From Mesostigma viride (Eukaryota > Streptophyta > Mesostigmatophyceae > Mesostigmatales > Mesostigmataceae), in contig RPFO01000164.1 in the NCBI GenBank assembly GCA_009746045.1, positions 3,315,874 through 3,379,873 of the forward strand: DNA of 64,000 bases. Direction: 5' to 3'. Position numbers and translations under genes: made by a program. The notes under the pieces were generated by a model. It was not told the DNA's origin, did no database searches, and was given only the letters and a program-made list of their open reading frames with translations. The number at the start of each line of letters is the position of its first letter. The stretch's first letter is position 1. Below are positions 58,745 through 64,000 of the stretch, one piece after another.

Positions 58745-58972
58745 TATCAAGGAGACAACCAGCGCATGCCACAAATCGGGAGAATTCATCCGGACCATGG
58801 TAGCTCGAGCCTGCAGTTATCCTTGTCCGCGTTTTCGAGTCGTTCAGGATGATGAATATGAATGGAGATGGAAAGGTGTAGCCTTGTGCATTGAAATTAT
58901 GGCTGGCTTACATGTGGAGCGACTAGATGACCTAGACGGTGGGGCACGAAACAGCTTGCTTGATCAGGGATA
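58745..58972 (+). repeat. Family-A repeat, inverted terminal copy left of the Penelope-like element
   Basis: The most complete plus-oriented family-A copy: AAGGAGACAACC, ATGGTAGCTCGAGCCTGC, GAGTCGTTCAGGATGATGAA, GGAGCGACTAGATGACCTAG and GCTTGATCAGGG. It is followed by TAAATTATAACATGACTCCG and an ATTA tail (to 59074). Confidence 0.85.
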
Positions 58973-59105
58973 CCTCTGGATATCGAGTAGGGTACACGCT
59001 ATCGCCAAAGTTATATGAAATTAAATTATAACATGACTCCGTTGGGAGATCGTGCTAATTAATTAATTAATTAATCTCGTGCTCCCGTTGGGGAGTCACG
59101 GAGCA

Positions 59106-59992
59106 CCGAAGTGCTTTTAATCCCTGTGTACGTGTGCACAACAGGGCAGAGACCCCCTTTCTCCTTCATGCATGCCAGAGGCATGCCACAGCTGCAATCG
59201 ATCGGACACGATAACCGATCCGGCAAAATCTGTGGGTACGGCAATAAGACCCATGCATGTGTTGTCTCCTTGATCGATATCATAACAAGGAGTGCGGGCA
59301 AGTAATCTGAGCATAGCCGGATCATACTCATCGTTCCTGCATTTTCCTCTTCCACGCAGGTTGTGGCTTTTTTGAAAGCCACGAATGTACCCGGGGATGG
59401 GACGCTTCGGCTGCCTCAATGCCTACACATTCAATACGATGTCCCCCTCTCACCTTCCTCCATCATTCCGCTCACATTGCACTACGTGTCTGTGTTTTGT
59501 TCTTTTTCTTGTTCTCGTTTGTTTTGCTGTTCTTGTCCTTTTTCTTTTACTTTTACTGAGGGAGCTAGGCTGGGCTGCGCGCTGTGTGTGCTACTCTCGT
59601 GTTTTTCTGTGGGCACTTGAGAGACTAACCAAGGATCGGGCCCCCCACACGGCAATATCAGCCTTTGCTTTTGTTTACCCTCCCATATCTCTTTACAAAC
59701 GCCAAAAAAACACAAAGGCAGGAGCACGGTGACTCATCTGGAACATGAAGAAGGGAAATCTTTTCGTTACAGGAAAGAGGTGTCAAGTATGACAATTGGA
59801 AGGCCCCCCCACTGGGAATCCACATGTTCCGAGTCCATTCAGCTGTGTTGTTAGCCACATCCTGCCCCGGGGAGATGCATCATGGACCACCGCTATCGCG
59901 TAACGGGTGTTACGCAGTGAATATTGACTTACCTCAATATGCTCCGCTCTGGTTCTGTTTGATGTCTTAGCTCTCAGTGCATCTGAATCATC
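59106..59992. other. Leader region of the Penelope-like element
   Basis: Follows a CTCCCGTTGGGGAGTCACGGAG motif (59081-59105). T- and CTT-rich (59460-59560). No domain found; presumably 5' untranslated or promoter sequence of the element. Confidence 0.4.
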
Positions 59993-62900
59993 ATGAAACA
60001 CCTTATGACTTTCTGGCATGCTCTTACCCTCCACAGAATACGGCAATCCAGTGGCATTGATTACCGGAAGTACACTGCTATTTCTCGGCAGTTCCCCTAT
60101 CGTATCTCCTCACAGGCATGGCGGAAGCGTTGTCGCATCAACACGCGCCATAACCATCACTGCAAGGATGACCATACTCTACGTCGCCTCCGGCGCTTAC
60201 AGCGCACGCATTTGTCGCTTACCAACTCCACTCGCCCACACCCCGTAAGCACCCATCGCGTCATTTATGCCATTTACAACCGCAGGTACCCTCAGCGTAT
60301 CTACGTTGGCCAGACGCAACGGGATGCCTGGACGCGTTTTCAGGAACATGTCCGAGCGGCACGCCGCCTTCATATTGGCCGCCCTGCCGCCAACGACGAC
60401 ACCCCCCTACATGGCGCCATGGCCCAATACGGGTGGTGGGATTGGCGAGTCGTCCCCTTGGAACATGTCCCCGGCACCTTTACCGGCGCCGCTTTTCGCA
60501 AAGCCGCAGGGCATCGGGAAACGTTTTGGAAACGAATGTTACATGCATTTCTGCCCCACGGTTTTTGCATTGAAGGCAAGAGTTTCAAAGCTCGGTCTCG
60601 CCGCCGCCCGCCTCCCCTCCGTCCCCGCCCTCTTATGTTCATCCGTGCCTGGCGTCTGAAGCACAATCTCCACCCATATCGCCCCTATCCCCCCAGCGTC
60701 ACCCCGGCCCCTCCACCTTCCACACATGTGTCCACCGATCCTTCCCTTTACTCCACCAGTCTCCGCTGCTTACGTCACATGTCTCGGCTTATGCAACGCG
60801 GCAACTTTCATGCATCCTATCTCGAAGCCTGCAGCTTGAAGAAGCTTACCAGCTTACACATTGCCGTCGGGTCGTGCTCCCCAGCTGATCTGCAAGTCCC
60901 CCGCTCCCATGCCACTAGTCTGCGAGGCCTTCTCTCACGTATCATTCGGCACCGTGTCAATGGGAATGCAGATGCACTGCGTCCGCGCCGTTTGCTGATC
61001 TCACCTTTCATTCATGCTGCGATGGATGAGCTGTGTTTGCCACACATTCTGCATTTGCCGCAAGTGCAGGCTGCGATGCCGCTCGTGGTGCGCAACACTT
61101 TCGGCACTCCCATTGCCGCCTGGCATTACTCTCCCACCTTGGGACAAATGGTTTTCAGCAACGGGAAGGTCAGCCGCGATACAACGCCCACCGAGCTGGC
61201 CACCATCTTGGCAGGGCCCTGCCCCTGCCAACAACAACGGTATTTCAAGTACCTTGATCCCACCTCACAGCACGTCATGACCGCTGACCTCAGCATCCTG
61301 CCGAGCCACACGCTTGTAGACCTTTTTGCCAAAGGCACCAAGTTTCGGCCGTGGGTCCAGCGCACGTGTGCCAAAGAGGTGAATGCACTGCTCTCCACAT
61401 CACTGCGCAAATTTTGCAATGCCATGAGCACGGACCTACAGCTTGCTCCCCTTGCCATGGAACCGTGGTTTCGCGCCGTCATTCACGAATGCAATGCACG
61501 TCTCACCAGGCTTGATTACCGTCTCCAGCAGGTCCACCGCACCACCTGGCTCAACACCACAGATAAAGCACTTCTTGACCACTTCAAGCAGGACTTTATC
61601 ATCACGTGTGTTGACAAGAGTGCCAACAACTTTGCTTTCATATGCAAGAAGCACTACCTTGCTACTTTGCAACACGAGTTGGCGTCCAGCCCTACCTATG
61701 TTCAGCGTGCACAGTCCACCGCCAGTATCACCGCTGCTCATCGGGCTTTTCTGCACAGCCAAAACATTTTTGCTCGGGCATTCCTTAAGCGGCAGCGACG
61801 CGCCACCACCACTACGTTCCCATATCTGTATCTCACTCTTAAGCTGCACAAAACTCCTGTTGCTTTGCGCACCATTGCTGCGTCGCATTCAGCCCCACTG
61901 ATGCCTCTCTCGAAACTCATCTGCCATGCTTTGAATGCTCTTCTCCCCGAAGCCAATGCATTATGGGTGGAGGTGCTGTCGAATGCCGGGTATGAATGCG
62001 CTGGTAGTTGGATCGTCATAGACTCAGCCCAAGTACGCCTACGCCTTGCCGCCCTTAGCCGTTCTAAGACAGCAGCAGAGAAACGTATACCTATGCCCAT
62101 AGCCACCTATGATTTCACCACTCTATATACCACACTAGATTTGCACGATTTGAAAGCTCGTTTAGATAGCCTCCTTACTCGTCTGTATGCACGTAGGCCT
62201 CACGGGCGCAACCACCTGCACGTGCGTGTTTCTCAGACCAAGCCCACGGCAACGTGGCTCTCAGGGATCGCGGCAGGTGCTATCGTGCGGGATGGTTATA
62301 ATTATATTATCACGAAGGCTGACCTTGTCCATTGGATCTCTTATCTTGTTGATAACACCTTCATCTGTTTTGCGGGCAATGTATACCAACAAGCTATCGG
62401 CATCCCTATGGGCACTAACTGTGCCGGGCTCCTTGCAAACCTCTATCTATACACTTATGAGCTTGCATTCATGGAGAATCTCATTGCCTCAAACGATGAT
62501 GTTCTCATCAGGCGTTTTATCCATACATGTCGATACATTGATGATGTCATCGCTTTCGACAACCCTGATTTCGCAACCCATTTGTATATCACCGCTGGTC
62601 TGCCTGGCATCTACCCGCAAGCGTCCCTCACATTAAAGCTCACGTCGGAGGATACTCATTGCAATTACCTCGATCTTAACATTACCCATAACAAGAAGGG
62701 CTGGCGTACGGCTATCTATGATAAGCGCAAGGATCCTAAATACCAGCAAATTCCTTTTATTCGTTACCCCGATATTCACAGTCTCCTTTCCCACACAGCA
62801 AAATATGGTGTTGTTCTTTCTCAGTTACATCGTTTTTCCCGTCTTTGTTCTTATCGTGTTGATTTCATCACGACTCTTGTTGAACTCTTGCAGCGTTTAT

Positions 62901-63049
62901 TGGTCAAAGACTATGACCGAGCCATTATGCTCCGTCAAGTCCGATGTTTTTTGCAACGTCACCCACATCTGTTCGGTGCTGCCCCTTGGCACAAGCTCTA
63001 CAAACAGGTCGTGGACCGGCTGGATCGCATAGTATCTCCGCACATCTGA
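59993..63049 (+). CDS. Reverse transcriptase with N-terminal GIY-YIG endonuclease (permuted Penelope-like)
   Basis: Intact 1018-aa ORF. Residues 1-85 are basic, with a Cys/His cluster (CRINTRHNHHC). GIY-YIG nuclease is at about 90-190: VIYAIYN and RIYVGQTQ stand for GIY/YIG, the conserved Arg is in WTRFQEH, and Glu is in RETFWK. Residues 200-600 are a linker of unknown fold. The reverse transcriptase spans about 605-960: LTLKLHKTPVALRTIAAS; motif A YDFTTLYTTL (about 703); motif B IGIPMGTNCAGLLANLYLYT (about 803); motif C RYIDDVIAFD (about 846); then CNYLDLNI. The KLHK and IPMGTNC blocks are typical of Penelope-like reverse transcriptases. Canonical Penelope has GIY-YIG at the C-terminus; an N-terminal position defines the permuted Naiad/Chlamys-type clade. 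The nuclease would nick the target and the reverse transcriptase copy the RNA from that nick. No frameshift seen. Confidence 0.9.
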   Translation: MKHLMTFWHALTLHRIRQSSGIDYRKYTAISRQFPYRISSQAWRKRCRINTRHNHHCKDDHTLRRLRRLQRTHLSLTNSTRPHPVSTHRVIYAIYNRRYPQRIYVGQTQRDAWTRFQEHVRAARRLHIGRPAANDDTPLHGAMAQYGWWDWRVVPLEHVPGTFTGAAFRKAAGHRETFWKRMLHAFLPHGFCIEGKSFKARSRRRPPPLRPRPLMFIRAWRLKHNLHPYRPYPPSVTPAPPPSTHVSTDPSLYSTSLRCLRHMSRLMQRGNFHASYLEACSLKKLTSLHIAVGSCSPADLQVPRSHATSLRGLLSRIIRHRVNGNADALRPRRLLISPFIHAAMDELCLPHILHLPQVQAAMPLVVRNTFGTPIAAWHYSPTLGQMVFSNGKVSRDTTPTELATILAGPCPCQQQRYFKYLDPTSQHVMTADLSILPSHTLVDLFAKGTKFRPWVQRTCAKEVNALLSTSLRKFCNAMSTDLQLAPLAMEPWFRAVIHECNARLTRLDYRLQQVHRTTWLNTTDKALLDHFKQDFIITCVDKSANNFAFICKKHYLATLQHELASSPTYVQRAQSTASITAAHRAFLHSQNIFARAFLKRQRRATTTTFPYLYLTLKLHKTPVALRTIAASHSAPLMPLSKLICHALNALLPEANALWVEVLSNAGYECAGSWIVIDSAQVRLRLAALSRSKTAAEKRIPMPIATYDFTTLYTTLDLHDLKARLDSLLTRLYARRPHGRNHLHVRVSQTKPTATWLSGIAAGAIVRDGYNYIITKADLVHWISYLVDNTFICFAGNVYQQAIGIPMGTNCAGLLANLYLYTYELAFMENLIASNDDVLIRRFIHTCRYIDDVIAFDNPDFATHLYITAGLPGIYPQASLTLKLTSEDTHCNYLDLNITHNKKGWRTAIYDKRKDPKYQQIPFIRYPDIHSLLSHTAKYGVVLSQLHRFSRLCSYRVDFITTLVELLQRLLVKDYDRAIMLRQVRCFLQRHPHLFGAAPWHKLYKQVVDRLDRIVSPHI

Positions 63050-63609
63050 ACCCTGTGATGCCAGATCTCCTTTGCGGCCGTTCCGAGCTTGGCACTGGAT
63101 TCGTTGTCCACATCGTCGCGTCGCTGCCGCAACACGATGTTTTCTGGCATCCGCGGGCTTTTGGTTCCCGCCGCACATTTGAAAGTGCTGTCCTCCGGCT
63201 TTTTGCCTTTGCACCGTGTGCAGTTCTTGGACGTTTGGAATCATGGCATGGCTAACGTGATGACTGACTAGCTAGACCTTTTCAGTGGTTTTCCATTTGC
63301 GGGTATTTCCTCGTAAATGGTGGGAGAGCGATCGCAGCAATGGTGCTCACCACTAGACACTCCCGGCCAGTTAGGCTAGAAACACACGCCCTGATCAAGC
63401 ATGCTGTTTCCGGCCCCACCGTCTAGGTCATCTAGTCGCTCCACACGTAAGCCAGCCATAATTTCAATGCACAAGGATACACATTTCCATCACCATTCAT
63501 CTTCATCATCCTGAACGACTCGAAAACGCGGAAAAGATAACGGCAGGCTCGAGCTACCATGGTCCGGATTCTCCCGATTTCTGGCCTGCGCTGGTTGTCT
63601 CTTTGATAG
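63050..63609 (+). repeat. 3' region of the Penelope-like element (source of family A)
   Basis: Contains the blocks found inverted at 14205-14530 (63128-63450) and the family-A sequence read from the other strand (63390-63609). Family A therefore appears to be the element's 3' end, scattered as truncated copies at 9960, 11797, 14545, 16467 and 58745. Confidence 0.78.
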
Positions 63610-63639
63610 CCAGCATGCATGGCTGTATTAGGACTAAGC

Positions 63640-64000
63640 TAAGGCTATGGCTGGTTGACGTGGGCCGGGCCCAGTGATGTTAGACGCCGCAAGGCCCGCA
63701 CCTTCAAAGAACAGCTAGTATAGGACATGGACCCGGGCCGAGCTCTACTGCGAGCTCCCTCTTGTCACCCATACCATCCGACACCGCCGCCTCCTCTTTG
63801 CCGGCCATCTTGCCCGCACAGACCAGGTGAATACCGATGTGGGCCCTGCCGGGGGGCTTAAGACGGGCCAACCAGGTAGACACCTCCTCCTATGGCAGGG
63901 TCCCCTTGTCCCATCGCAACCCACTGGCAAACTTGCGCGCGCCGGGCACCGTCGCCAGTGAACGCCAATACGCCGTATAATACGGTAAATACGCCGTATT
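63640..64000 (+). mobile_element. Decayed LINE retrotransposon, fragment 4
   Basis: 63655-63728 (ACGCCGCAAGGCCCGCACCT, TCAAAGAACAGCT) matches 13380-13455 in fragment 1. The stretch 63790-63950 (CTTTGCCGGCCATCTTGCCC, CCATCGCAACCCACTGGCAA) is the reverse complement of 38780-38960 in fragment 3. The frame is broken; the fragment reaches near the window end. Confidence 0.72.

Larger units (their letters stand above)
58745..63609 (+). mobile_element. Penelope-like retroelement with inverted terminal copies
   Basis: A 1018-codon ORF (59993-63049) is followed by a 3' region whose last ~220 bp (63390-63609) match 58745-58972 in inverted orientation. The outer tip is TATCAA(G/A)GAGACAACC on both sides. 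Penelope-like elements are known to carry terminal repeats in direct or inverted arrangement from partial tandem or inverted insertions. The ORF is intact, so the copy may be young. I found no clear target-site duplication. Confidence 0.75.

Overview
The window is nuclear DNA of a microbial eukaryote. Host coding exons are GC-rich, are split by GT-AG introns, and join in frame across almost every junction. The introns and intergenic DNA are crowded with micro- and minisatellites and with several classes of transposable element. An NME7-type protein points to a cilium or flagellum. The permuted GIY-YIG/reverse transcriptase element belongs to a retroelement group known from green algae, other protists and invertebrates. 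I cannot place the organism more precisely from sequence alone.

Layout. (1) 1-7087, plus strand: the 3' part of a DOCK-family Rho-GTPase exchange factor, five exons visible. (2) 7088-15329: gene-poor, transposon-rich DNA with a LINE 3' fragment, retroelement 3'-end fragments and dispersed repeats. (3) 15330-24086, minus strand: an intact-looking NME7 gene (DM10 domain plus two nucleoside diphosphate kinase domains, predicted 375 aa). One of its introns holds a 2.3-kb tetranucleotide array. (4) 24087-25443: divergent intergenic region. (5) 25444-36742, plus strand: ornithine aminotransferase, 11 exons, predicted 468 aa, probably mitochondrial. (6) 36743-43758: LINE fragments in both orientations, a 0.7-kb (GTAA)n array and unassigned DNA. 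(7) 43759-58551, plus strand: a second, inverted copy of the NME7 kinase exons without the DM10 exons. An upstream open frame with a transmembrane segment ends in a splice donor of the right phase, so it may form a chimeric gene. The fourth kinase-part intron carries a 7.9-kb pogo-like DNA transposon (47916-55838) with terminal inverted repeats and flanking TA. Inside that transposon are a broken transposase and a 2-kb foldback whose arms each carry a small HIRAN-domain reading frame. (8) 58745-63609: a Penelope-like retroelement with an N-terminal GIY-YIG domain, flanked by inverted copies of its own 3' end. (9) 63640-64000: another LINE 3' fragment.

The three host genes have unrelated roles: actin/Rho signalling, ciliary microtubules, and arginine/proline metabolism. 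The main story is structural. An inverted duplication of NME7 has exons diverging at very different rates (about 1% in some, 19% in others), which suggests gene conversion. The surrounding DNA is shaped by nested transposons and by tandem-repeat growth inside introns.
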